From the NCBI GenBank assembly GCA_937912025.1, contig CALDOZ010000021.1, forward strand, positions 1 to 42,210: a DNA stretch of 42,210 nucleotides, read 5' to 3'. Position numbers and translations under genes: made by a program. Shown here in pieces: positions 31,339-39,442 of the stretch. Source of the stretch: an uncultured Clostridia bacterium (GTDB lineage Bacteria > Bacillota > Clostridia > Christensenellales > Borkfalkiaceae). The notes beneath the pieces are model-generated. The model was not told where the DNA came from and did no database searches. It was given only the letters and a program-made list of their open reading frames with translations. How positions within the stretch are numbered: position 1 is the first letter of the stretch; each line of letters starts with the position of its first letter.

Positions 31339-32582
31339 AATTCACCCGTTAAAACTGACGCCTTTATTTCACTTGAAGAAAATAACGATAATTGCGTATA
31401 CTCTTTTTCAGGTTCTGAAAATGAAAGTAGGCGCTCCGTCTCTCGTTGCGTTTTAGCCCCGTAAAATTTTCCGTTTACAGTTATAAAATGTAAAGCGCGT
31501 TTAAGCGGTATTCGCATTGCCTTTAAGTTTTCAATGGTAAGATTACCGTAACGCCTTGCCTTTATAATTTTGTAAACGCTTTTTAGTCCAATACCCGGCG
31601 TTCTTGCAAGCATTTGGTCGCTTGCCGTGTTAATTTCAATAGGGAAAAGTTCTGGGTGTTTTAACGCCCACGCGCACTTAGGGTCGTACATAGGGTTTAA
31701 GTTTTCGTTTTCACTAATTATTTCGTCGACGTCAAACCCGTAAAAACGTATAAGCCAATCTGCTTGATAAAGCCTATGTTCTCTAAGTAGTCCCGTTGGA
31801 ATATTAGGTAATAAAGTAGTTGAAAAGTTAAGCGGAACGTATGACGAATAGTACACGCGTTTAAGGTTAAATTTATTATAAAGCGCGCTTGTAAGTTTTA
31901 AAATTCTGCCGTCAGTTTCGGGGCTTGCGCCTATAATCATTTGCGTTGTTTGACCGGCTGGCAAAAATTTACTTTTAATAGACTTAGTCGCTTGCTTTTC
32001 CGAATTAATTATACTCATTGGCGTTATTATATTCTTTTTATTTTTTTGCGGAGCAAGTATCCTTAAACTGTTTTCTGAAGGAAGTTCTATATTGTAACTC
32101 ATTCTGTCAACGTACTCGCCGGCGCGCATTAGTAAAGCGCTGTCAGCGCCGGGTATTCCTTTAAGGTGAATATAACCGTTAAACCCGTAAAGTTTTCTAA
32201 GTTTAATTACGGTGTTTAAAAGTAATTCCATCGTATAGTTGGCGTTTTTATATACCGCCGACGACAAAAACAACCCCTCTATATAATTTCTTTTATAAAA
32301 TTCCATAGTAAGTTCGCAAATTTCGTCGGGAGTAGCGGTGGCGCGCCTAACGTCGTTACTACGCCTACTTTGACAGTATAAACAATCGTACGCGCAGTCG
32401 TTAGACATTAAAATTTTAAGTAGAGAAATGCACCTTCCGTCTTCAGTAAAAGAATGGCAAATGCCCGAAGAAAACGCGTCGCCAATTCCACCCGCGTTTT
32501 TTCTTGAACTACCAGACGACGAGCAAGACACGTCATACTTAGCGCTATCAACAAGTATTGCAAGTTTTTCTTCAGTAATCAT
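31335..32582 (-). CDS. Putative DNA modification/repair radical SAM protein (TIGR03916-like)
   Basis: 415 aa from ATG 32582, which has GGAGG five bases upstream; the reading 42 codons longer would start before the promoter and is rejected. The radical SAM motif is C63-x3-C67-x2-C70 (NDCAYDCLYCQSR). A helix-hairpin-helix DNA-binding motif lies near the C terminus (LARTPGIGLKSVYKI). Before the cluster motif is SSSGSSRKNAGGIGDA, typical of the family. Function is proposed from family context only. Transcribed with its partner from one promoter flanked by LexA-like boxes. Confidence 0.88.
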   Translation of the reverse strand: MITEEKLAILVDSAKYDVSCSSSGSSRKNAGGIGDAFSSGICHSFTEDGRCISLLKILMSNDCAYDCLYCQSRRSNDVRRATATPDEICELTMEFYKRNYIEGLFLSSAVYKNANYTMELLLNTVIKLRKLYGFNGYIHLKGIPGADSALLMRAGEYVDRMSYNIELPSENSLRILAPQKNKKNIITPMSIINSEKQATKSIKSKFLPAGQTTQMIIGASPETDGRILKLTSALYNKFNLKRVYYSSYVPLNFSTTLLPNIPTGLLREHRLYQADWLIRFYGFDVDEIISENENLNPMYDPKCAWALKHPELFPIEINTASDQMLARTPGIGLKSVYKIIKARRYGNLTIENLKAMRIPLKRALHFITVNGKFYGAKTQRETERLLSFSEPEKEYTQLSLFSSSEIKASVLTGEL

Positions 32583-32599
32583 ATCAACCTCCGAACATA

Positions 32600-32653
32600 C
32601 GAACATTTGTTCAAGTATAACACTAATTTTTGTAAATGTCAAACATTTGTTTG
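32600..32653 (-). promoter_or_regulatory. SOS-type promoter: consensus sigma-A boxes flanked by two LexA-like boxes
   Basis: Minus-strand TTGACA (32642-32637), 17 bases, TATACT (32619-32614). Box 1, CGAACATTTGTTC (32600-32612), has the Bacillus LexA core GAAC-N4-GTTC and lies just downstream of the -10. Box 2, CAAACATTTGTTTG (32640-32653), is a perfect palindrome with the same core spacing and overlaps the -35. Both boxes are centred so that repressor would occlude RNA polymerase. Confidence 0.8.
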
Positions 32654-32789
32654 TGTTTATATATTTTTTATTTTTTGAATATAAATTTGACTGTAAACAA
32701 AATAACAACTGAAAAACGCAAGTTAAAGGCTAAAAGTAAATGAAATAAAGGTGAAAAATTGCTAAATTTAAAAAATGCTTAAAAAATAA

Positions 32790-32870
32790 TTGATAAATAA
32801 TTAAATATAAGTTAATATATATACTGTACTTTATTAAGATGCTAAGCGATTACACGTTTAATAATCGCTT
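32790..32870 (+). promoter_or_regulatory. Putative promoter and leader hairpin of the membrane protein operon
   Basis: TTGATA (32790-32795), 17 bases, TAATAT (32813-32818). In the leader, AAGCGATTA (32844-32852) and TAATCGCTT (32862-32870) form a 9-bp hairpin that ends one base before the AAGGAG ribosome site, a place where it could affect translation. Confidence 0.5.
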
Positions 32871-32881
32871 TAAGGAGATTT

Positions 32882-34156
32882 ATGGCAACAAAGAAAAAGG
32901 GCGGTTTATTTGCAAAACTTACTCAAATGCCTGAAAGGTCTGAAGATTACGCAAGAAAGACGTTACCTACAAACCGTTGGGCGTTAGGTTGGGATATTTT
33001 TAGAACTAACTTTGGTAAAATTTTCAAAATAAACCTTTTAATGCTTTTATTTATTTTTCCTATATTTTTAATTTGGGCGGGCAACGGATTTTTAGTTGAA
33101 GTTCAAGCAATGAGCGCGCCGTTTTCTCAAAATTTAGGAATAGGCTATCCTACTTACCCTGCTATTTCAGGTATTGCCGAAAGGCTCGTTTACGAAACGA
33201 ACGTTTTAACTTTCGTGTTAGTTTTCGTATTTTCGTTTATGGCGTCGGTTGGTATTTCGGGCGGTTTTTACGTTATGCGTAATATGGTATGGACGGAAGG
33301 CGTTTTCGTTATGTCAGACTTTTGGTCGGGCGTTAAAAAGAACTATAAAAACGCAATGCTCAGTTCGCTTTTATTAACTGTTGTGCTTGCTCTTACCGTG
33401 TTATCGATAAACTTAGCCGATATTCAAATTGCGCTATATCCAGACCAAGCGGTGATTTTTACAATAACTAAAATAATTTCATATATTTTTATAGCGGTTT
33501 TTATTATTATTTACTTATATATGCTTACGCTTGGCGTAACTTATAAACTTAAATTTTTCAAACTTTTGAAAAACGCTACAATTTTATGCGTGGCTCTGCT
33601 TCCGTATAACGTATTTTTCGCGTTGTTTGCAATAGTGGTATTTTTACCGCTTTTAGCCGAAGTTGGTAATATATTTTTCACAATCGGTTTAATTATACTC
33701 ATTCTTTTCGCTCTTTCAGTTTTCGCGCTTATTTGGACTAACTATTCTCAATGGGTGTTTGACGAGTTTATTAACGATAAAGTTGCCGGAGCAAAGAAAA
33801 ATAGGGGTATTTATAAAGAAAACGACGTTAAAGAAACTTATACTTACACGGGTAAGAGCGTTCTTTCAAAACGTCCTATCAAGCCTGTAACGGACTATGA
33901 AATTGAAATTGTGGCTATTCCAGAACACTTCTCACGCGCCGACCTTGCTCGTCTTGAAGAAAGTAAGCGTTTAATGATTGAAGATAGCGACCGCTACGCT
34001 GAAGACCATAAAAACGACTATATTGAAGACAAAACTGCGATAGACGAATTTATGTCTGGCGATGATAAAAAATCTAACGATAAAAAAGTAGATAGTAAAA
34101 AATCTACCCAAGATAAATCGGGTGATAAAAAATCAAAAAAAGGTAAAAAGAACTAA
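32882..34156 (+). CDS. Polytopic membrane protein of unknown function
   Basis: 424 aa. The region about residues 45-285 holds six hydrophobic helices; the N terminus is basic and the C-terminal 130 residues are highly charged, ending in a Lys/Asp/Ser-rich tail. The segment ALGWDIFRTNFGKIFKINLL before the first helix resembles the entry of YesL/DUF624-type membrane proteins, but I am not certain of that family. First gene of an operon; its stop overlaps the methyltransferase start by one base (TAATG). Confidence 0.7.
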   Translation: MATKKKGGLFAKLTQMPERSEDYARKTLPTNRWALGWDIFRTNFGKIFKINLLMLLFIFPIFLIWAGNGFLVEVQAMSAPFSQNLGIGYPTYPAISGIAERLVYETNVLTFVLVFVFSFMASVGISGGFYVMRNMVWTEGVFVMSDFWSGVKKNYKNAMLSSLLLTVVLALTVLSINLADIQIALYPDQAVIFTITKIISYIFIAVFIIIYLYMLTLGVTYKLKFFKLLKNATILCVALLPYNVFFALFAIVVFLPLLAEVGNIFFTIGLIILILFALSVFALIWTNYSQWVFDEFINDKVAGAKKNRGIYKENDVKETYTYTGKSVLSKRPIKPVTDYEIEIVAIPEHFSRADLARLEESKRLMIEDSDRYAEDHKNDYIEDKTAIDEFMSGDDKKSNDKKVDSKKSTQDKSGDKKSKKGKKN

Positions 34157-34884
34157 TGTTACCGTATTCAAGTCTTTCTAAATTTTACGATAAAATTATT
34201 AGCGACGAAGAATACTCTAAGTGGACTGATTATATCGTGTCGCTAGTAGAAAAATACGCCGTTAAAAAAAGTGGGGTTGACGTAGCGTGCGGTAGCGGTA
34301 TAGTAACTTTAAAACTCAAAAAACATGGGTTTACAGTAGTTGGGGTTGACGTTAGCGAAGAAATGCTTACAAAAGCCCGCATAAACGCCGATAACGAAAA
34401 GTTAAACGTTCAATTTTTGCGTCAAGATATGAAATATCTTAAACTTTTTGAAAAAGCGTCGTTCATAACGGTAATTAACGACGGAATTAACTATATTTCT
34501 CAAAAAGACTTACTTAAAACGTTTAATTCCTTTTACAAAAATTTAGAGCGTGGCGGAGCGCTTATCTTTGACGTGTCTTCTGAATATAAACTAAAAAACG
34601 TGCTTGCGGGCAACGTTTACGGCGACGATAGTGAAGACTTATCGTATATTTGGTTTAACGTGTTAGAAGGCGATAGCGTAAATTTAAGCCTTACGTTTTT
34701 TAAAAAGGACGGGGACGTTTACCGCCGTTACGAAGAAAATCAAGTACAGTATATTCATAAAACTGACGATATTATAAACGCTTTAAGAAGCGCTAAGTTT
34801 AACGTGGTTAGCGTAACGGACGCTTATGGCGAGCAAATAAAACAAGATACTCAAAGGCTACTTTTTATAGCAATTAAAGATTAA
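34156..34884 (+). CDS. Class I SAM-dependent methyltransferase
   Basis: 242 aa, Rossmann-type. Motif I VDVACGSGIVTL is at residues 41-52 (SAM-binding Gly-rich loop), followed by VVGVDVSEEML and LRQDMKYL. The later part (FDVSSEYKLKNVLAGN) matches the substrate-side region common in this family. Target molecule unknown. Coupled to the upstream membrane protein; the Hsp33 gene starts two bases after its stop. Confidence 0.88.
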   Translation: MLPYSSLSKFYDKIISDEEYSKWTDYIVSLVEKYAVKKSGVDVACGSGIVTLKLKKHGFTVVGVDVSEEMLTKARINADNEKLNVQFLRQDMKYLKLFEKASFITVINDGINYISQKDLLKTFNSFYKNLERGGALIFDVSSEYKLKNVLAGNVYGDDSEDLSYIWFNVLEGDSVNLSLTFFKKDGDVYRRYEENQVQYIHKTDDIINALRSAKFNVVSVTDAYGEQIKQDTQRLLFIAIKD

Positions 34885-34886
34885 TT

Positions 34887-35744
34887 ATGGGAAAAATTTA
34901 TAAAACGCTAATATGCGACGGTCAAATTTCTCTTTCAATTATTGAAAGTACTGACGTTGTTAATAAAGCAATTGAATATCACAATCTCACGCCTTTAACC
35001 GCCGCAACGTTAGGTAGGGCGATGACGGCGTCGCTTTTTATGGCTTCAAACTTGAAAAATAAAAGCGATAGACTTTCCGTTACTATTTCTGGCGACGGGG
35101 TAGGCGGTCACGTTATAGTTAGCGTTGATAGCGACTTAAACGTGCGTGGGTATATAGATAACCCAAGAGCCGAACTTCCGCTTAACGAGATAGGCAAGTT
35201 GGACGTTAAAGGTTGCGTTGGTCAAGGTAGAATTACCGTTGTTAGAAGTATGGGGCTTAAAGAACCGTATACAGGCTCTGCAAAAATAGTAAGTGGAGAA
35301 CTTGCAGAAGATTTTGCGTATTATTACGCTGTGTCCGAGCAAGAGCCTACCGCAATGGCGCTAGGCGTTAAAATTTCAAACGACGGCGAGTGCGTGGGCG
35401 CTGGCGGTGTTATAATGCAAGCGTTGCCGGGTGTTACCGAAGAGGCTATCAAGTACGCCGAAGACCTTATTAAAAGTTATAGCGACGTTAGTTCGTTAAT
35501 ACAAAATTTTGGCGCTAACGGGCTTATAGAACGAGATTTTTCAACTTTTGACTTTAACGAGCGCGACGCTCAGTACAACTGTATTTGCAGTCAAACTTAC
35601 ATTGACGCGCTTATACTTTCACTTGGAAAAGAAGAAGCGTACGCAATAATTAGCGAAGTTGGTAAAATTGAAATTAAATGTCAATATTGCGATAAAGTTT
35701 ACGTTTATACTAAAGAGGATGCGGACAAGTTGTTCGACAATTAA
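34887..35744 (+). CDS. hslO: Redox-regulated chaperone Hsp33
   Basis: 285 aa. Hsp33 holds unfolding proteins after oxidation releases its zinc and unfolds a linker. All four zinc ligands are present: CIC at 232-234 and CQYC at 265-268. The N-terminal domain contains TLGRAMTASLFMASNLK and GPGG-like SGDGVGGHV, the usual fold signature. Middle gene of the operon; whether the neighbours share an oxidative-stress role is unknown. Confidence 0.95.
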   Translation: MGKIYKTLICDGQISLSIIESTDVVNKAIEYHNLTPLTAATLGRAMTASLFMASNLKNKSDRLSVTISGDGVGGHVIVSVDSDLNVRGYIDNPRAELPLNEIGKLDVKGCVGQGRITVVRSMGLKEPYTGSAKIVSGELAEDFAYYYAVSEQEPTAMALGVKISNDGECVGAGGVIMQALPGVTEEAIKYAEDLIKSYSDVSSLIQNFGANGLIERDFSTFDFNERDAQYNCICSQTYIDALILSLGKEEAYAIISEVGKIEIKCQYCDKVYVYTKEDADKLFDN

Positions 35745-35746
35745 TT

Positions 35747-37486
35747 ATGGCAGAAGTTTACACCGTTTCGTACGATAACGAAACGCTAAAAAAACTTTAT
35801 AATTCAAAAAGGGAAAGCGACGATTATATCGGCGCTTTATCCGTACTTAAAAGAATGCGTCGCGCTAATCCCGACGATTTTTCTTTGTGTCAAGAGTTTG
35901 CTGAAGTATATTATTTACTTGAAGCGTACGACAATAGCGTTGAAGAAACTTTTAAGTATTTAGGTGGGCTTGATAAAGAGGTTGCGTCTTTATATAAAAC
36001 AATTTTAAGCGATGAAGATAAACTTTTAATTAAAACCAAGTACGCCAAATCGTACTGCGCGTTAGGCTCGGCGTATTATAGGTCTGGAAATGATAAAGTT
36101 GCAGGGTATTATTACAACAAACAATTAAAAACGGTGCAAGCGAAATTTGACGTGTATTACGATGCTTTATCTGACTTTTTACAAGAAATAACTGACGTGC
36201 GTTCTAATTATTATATAGCGTATCCTTACGAAAAGGCAGACTTTTCCAACCTTTTAGACGAATGTGAAGAACATTTTAGAAGTGGCGACTACGAGTTAGC
36301 CGTTGAAAAACTTAGCGTTATTCCTAAAACTTCAATATATTATAGCGAAGCCTTGCTTCAAATTGCGTTATGCAAGTATTTTTTAGATGAGGAAGACGAT
36401 TGCGTTAAAACGTTTGATAAACTCATTAAATTATACCCAACTAACGTTTACGCTTTATGTAACGCAATAAGTATAAATAATAAAATTGGAAATAAAACTA
36501 AGGTTAAAAATTACCGTGAAAAGTTAGATAAAATTGAAATAACCGACGACTTAGAGTTATATAAAGCAATTATGGCTTATAGTGAAATAGGCGACGAGTT
36601 GCGCGCTGAAAAATACTGTCGTAAATACTTAAAAATTCACCCTTACGACACTAACGTTTTACTTATTGGCGGTCAAATTAAATATAACTTATCAAAGTAT
36701 AGCGAAGCCGAAAAATTTTTTACAAAAGCATACCAAATAACAGGCTCGTGTACAGCAAGGCATTATCTAACCATTACCGAACGTAAAATAAGCGGACTAA
36801 AAGCGCCTAACAAATTTGAGTATTCTTTTGATATTCCAGACGCTGAACGTAAAAAAATACTCAAAGGCATTACTCATTATATAAATTGCGACCTTACTAA
36901 TTTATCTCAAGAAGATTACGACTTAATTTATTATATAGCTAGTTACGCTTTTGAAACGCAGTCGTACGGGCTTCAATCTACCGCAGTAACCGTTCTTTCT
37001 TCTCTCACAACTAAAACTGCTCAACAAATGCTCGTATCGGCACTTGTAAAACCGTCCGTTTTCGACCAAATAAAAGCGGGTATTTTAGGTTTTTTAACTG
37101 CCGACGGTTATACGGGAATTGAGCCGAGCGAGTTTGGTAACGTATATAAAAAAATAGAATTTATAAATACTAAATTTGAAGGCGAGGGCAGTCAAGTTAT
37201 GAATGAAGCGTACGCGCTTTGTTTTGCAAAAGTTGCTCCACTTGAAGATAATCTCGACGCGTTACGCATAACCGCCGTTGATATGTTTTATAATTACGGC
37301 GTTGATTTTTCTTTAATTACAGACGTTAAATCGTTATCGGCGTTGATTTTTGAACTTTCCGAAATTAAGCCTATAAAAAACAGGCGAGAGTACGCTAAAT
37401 TTTTTGACGCTAACTTAAAAGAAATTAAACGCTTAAAAGAGTTATTTATGGCGTCTAAAAAAGAGCGAGAAGAAAAACTCAAATAA
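35747..37486 (+). CDS. TPR-repeat protein of unknown function
   Basis: 579 aa, soluble, mostly helical. Repeated pairs such as CALGSAYYRSGNDKVAGYYYNKQL, HFRSGDYELAVEKLSVI, ALCKYFLDEEDDCVKTFDKLIKLYP and GGQIKYNLSKYSEAEKFFTKAYQITG have the 34-residue tetratricopeptide spacing in the first 350 residues; the C-terminal 200 are less clear. TPR proteins act as scaffolds; no partner domain is seen. Last gene of the operon, two bases after hslO. Confidence 0.82.
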   Translation: MAEVYTVSYDNETLKKLYNSKRESDDYIGALSVLKRMRRANPDDFSLCQEFAEVYYLLEAYDNSVEETFKYLGGLDKEVASLYKTILSDEDKLLIKTKYAKSYCALGSAYYRSGNDKVAGYYYNKQLKTVQAKFDVYYDALSDFLQEITDVRSNYYIAYPYEKADFSNLLDECEEHFRSGDYELAVEKLSVIPKTSIYYSEALLQIALCKYFLDEEDDCVKTFDKLIKLYPTNVYALCNAISINNKIGNKTKVKNYREKLDKIEITDDLELYKAIMAYSEIGDELRAEKYCRKYLKIHPYDTNVLLIGGQIKYNLSKYSEAEKFFTKAYQITGSCTARHYLTITERKISGLKAPNKFEYSFDIPDAERKKILKGITHYINCDLTNLSQEDYDLIYYIASYAFETQSYGLQSTAVTVLSSLTTKTAQQMLVSALVKPSVFDQIKAGILGFLTADGYTGIEPSEFGNVYKKIEFINTKFEGEGSQVMNEAYALCFAKVAPLEDNLDALRITAVDMFYNYGVDFSLITDVKSLSALIFELSEIKPIKNRREYAKFFDANLKEIKRLKELFMASKKEREEKLK

Positions 37487-37497
37487 TTAAAATAATT

Positions 37498-37531
37498 AAA
37501 CCTTTGCAAGTTAGCGAAGGTTTATTTTTTT
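37498..37531 (+). terminator. Terminator after the TPR protein gene
   Basis: AAACCTTTGC (37498-37507), loop AAGTTA, GCGAAGGTTT (37514-37523, one mismatch), followed by T residues. Confidence 0.85.
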
Positions 37532-37585
37532 GAGAAAGTTAATTATTATATATATATAATAATTTGAAAAAATTATAAAAAACAC

Positions 37586-37614
37586 TTTACTTTAAAAATT
37601 CAAAGTAGTATAAT
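37586..37614 (+). promoter_or_regulatory. Promoter of the malic enzyme gene
   Basis: TTTACT (37586-37591), 17 bases, TATAAT (37609-37614). A partly symmetric ACTTT/AAAGT pair lies inside it. Confidence 0.75.
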
Positions 37615-37689
37615 AACTTTGTTTTGCTAATATTGAATTTGCTTAAATATATAGTTTTCAAAACAATATACATATAGGAGAAATTATAC

Positions 37690-38862
37690 ATGGATAAGAA
37701 AGAATTTGCTTTGAAAGAACACGAAAAATGGCACGGCAAAATTGAAGTAGTTGCTCACGCGCCAATTAATAACAGTCAAGACCTTGCGGTTGCGTACACA
37801 CCAGGCGTTGCAGAGCCTTGCTTAAAAATTTCTGAAAACGTTGACCTTTCATACGTTTACACTCGTCGTTCAAACCTCGTTGCCGTTGTAACTGACGGTA
37901 CGGCAGTTTTAGGTTTAGGCGATATTGGCCCTGAAGCAGGTATGCCTGTTATGGAAGGTAAATGCGCTTTATTTAAAACTTTTGGCGGTGTTGATGCGTT
38001 CCCTTTATGTGTTCGCTCTAAAGAAGTTGACGATATTGTTAAAACAGTTCAACTTTTAGCAGGTAGTTTTGGTGGTGTTAACCTTGAAGATATTTCTGCT
38101 CCACGTTGTTTTGAAATTGAACGTCGCCTTAAAGAAGTTTGCGATATTCCTATTTTCCATGACGATCAGCACGGTACTGCAATCGTAACGTTAGCCGCAA
38201 TGATTAACGCGTTAAAGCTCGTTAATAAGAAAATTGAAGATATTGAAGTTGTTGTAAACGGTTCGGGCGCTGCAGGCGTTGCTATTACTAAACTTTTAAT
38301 GAGCAAAGGTCTTAAAAAAGTTATTCTTTGCGATACTAAGGGCGCTATTTATAAAGGCCGTCCTGGACTTAACTCTATCAAAGAAGAAATGGCTGAAATT
38401 TCTAACCTTGAAATGAAAAAGGGTACTCTTGCAGACGTTATTAAGGGCGCAGACGTATTCGTTGGCGTTTCTGCTCCTGGTAGTTTAACTCCTGAAATGG
38501 TAAAAACTATGGCTAAAGACCCAATCGTTTTTGCTATGGCTAACCCAACTCCAGAAATTATGCCGGCGGACGCTATTAAAGCAGGCGCTAAAATTGTTGG
38601 AACGGGTAGAAGTGACTTCCCTAACCAAATTAACAACGTACTTGCATTCCCAGGTATTTTCCGTGGTGCTCTTGACGTTCACGCTCGCGATATAAATAAT
38701 GAAATGAAAATTGCCGCTGCTGAAGCAATTGCAGCAGTTATTCCTGCCGACCAAATTCGCCCTGACTATATCATTCCAGACGCATTCAATCCATTAGTAA
38801 AAGATGCAGTTGCAACTGCCGTAAAAGAAGCCGCAAGAAAGACAGGAGTTGCCCGTATTTAA
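37690..38862 (+). CDS. NAD(P)-dependent malic enzyme (oxaloacetate-decarboxylating)
   Basis: Oxidatively decarboxylates malate to pyruvate and carbon dioxide, linking C4 acids to pyruvate. 390 aa, the short bacterial form without a phosphotransacetylase domain. Seen: AYTPGVAEPC (residues 35-44, with the general-acid Tyr), MPVMEGKCALFK (catalytic Lys near 91), DDQHGTA (158-164, metal site) and the NAD(P)-binding NGSGAAGVAI (190-199). Ribosome site AGGAG about eleven bases before the ATG at 37690. Monocistronic by context; there is no clear terminator right after it. Confidence 0.95.
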   Translation: MDKKEFALKEHEKWHGKIEVVAHAPINNSQDLAVAYTPGVAEPCLKISENVDLSYVYTRRSNLVAVVTDGTAVLGLGDIGPEAGMPVMEGKCALFKTFGGVDAFPLCVRSKEVDDIVKTVQLLAGSFGGVNLEDISAPRCFEIERRLKEVCDIPIFHDDQHGTAIVTLAAMINALKLVNKKIEDIEVVVNGSGAAGVAITKLLMSKGLKKVILCDTKGAIYKGRPGLNSIKEEMAEISNLEMKKGTLADVIKGADVFVGVSAPGSLTPEMVKTMAKDPIVFAMANPTPEIMPADAIKAGAKIVGTGRSDFPNQINNVLAFPGIFRGALDVHARDINNEMKIAAAEAIAAVIPADQIRPDYIIPDAFNPLVKDAVATAVKEAARKTGVARI

Positions 38863-39029
38863 TTGAAGGTTCTTCGCTAATTTTTATTGGTAACTAATGC
38901 CATACTCACGACGTAATAAGGTGGTAAAACTTTAAAGCAATTAAAAAAGTTTAATAGCATTAGATACAATTTAAAATCATATATAATGTAAACAAAATAA
39001 CGTCAAAACACAAAAATAAATTATTTAAC

Positions 39030-39077
39030 ACTATCGAAATCGGACATTTTTTTAAAAATATGTCCGATTTCGATAGT
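39030..39077. repeat. 18-bp perfect palindromic element
   Basis: ACTATCGAAATCGGACAT (39030-39047) and its exact reverse complement (39060-39077) around a 12-base AT loop. There is no T-run after it, so it is not a plain terminator; it could be a mini-mobile or repeat-type palindrome. Confidence 0.85.
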
Positions 39078-39183
39078 ATCATTTTAATAAAGTAATGAAA
39101 ATAATTGTAAATTTTAGATAAAATCAATATTTTTATTAAAAATTTATGGTGTAAAGTGTGATGATATAATAGATAATTTTCAA

Positions 39184-39207
39184 GCGTGGAAAAATCCACG
39201 CTTTTTT
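39184..39207 (+). terminator. Terminator hairpin, first copy of a direct repeat
   Basis: GCGTGGA-AAAA-TCCACGC followed by six T. The 29-base stretch 39182-39210 recurs identically at 39405-39433. Confidence 0.85.
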
Positions 39208-39225
39208 GCTCCGCTTTTGTCATTG

Positions 39226-39375
39226 TGTCATTCTGAGATTTACTAACTTTGATCGACCTACGAAGAATCTAAAAGAGATGTTTCGTAAGTAGGGCAAGAG
39301 GCAACTCTCAACATGACGTTGTCTCGCTGTCATTCTGAAACGCACATACTTGACGGACTCATGAAGAATCTAAAA
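39226..39375 (+). repeat. Two copies of a TGTCATTCTGA / GAAGAATCT intergenic repeat
   Basis: TGTCATTCTGA at 39226-39236 and 39328-39338; GAAGAATCT followed by AAAA at 39262-39270 and 39363-39371. The units lie about 102 bases apart with divergent middles. Repeats of the general form TGTCATTCTGAG...GAAGAATCT are familiar to me as dispersed intergenic sequences in gut bacterial genomes, though I cannot check that here. Confidence 0.8.
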
Positions 39376-39406
39376 ACGTGCAATAGTAAACTTATAAATT
39401 ATAAAA

Positions 39407-39430
39407 GCGTGGAAAAATCCACGCTTTTTT
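39407..39430. terminator. Terminator hairpin, second copy
   Basis: Same GCGTGGA/TCCACGC hairpin with six T on the plus strand and a TTTTATAATTT tail on the minus strand, so it can end the minus-strand importer operon that stops at 39443. Confidence 0.85.
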
Positions 39431-39442
39431 GCTATAATTTTT

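Larger units (their letters stand above)
38863..39442. other. 580-base intergenic region rich in inverted and direct repeats
   Basis: No credible gene. It holds, from left to right: an 11-bp imperfect inverted repeat with an internal hairpin (38890-38967), an 18-bp perfect inverted repeat (39030-39077), an extended -10 promoter-like TGATATAAT (39163-39171), a terminator hairpin (39184-39207), two copies of TGTCATTCTGA...GAAGAATCT (39226-39270 and 39328-39371), and a second copy of the same terminator hairpin (39407-39430). Confidence 0.8.

Noticed and set aside
38960..39223. 87-codon minus-strand open frame in the intergenic region
   Set aside because: It reads through the perfect palindrome and terminator, is rich in Phe, Ile, Leu and Lys as expected of AT-rich DNA, and has no ribosome site.
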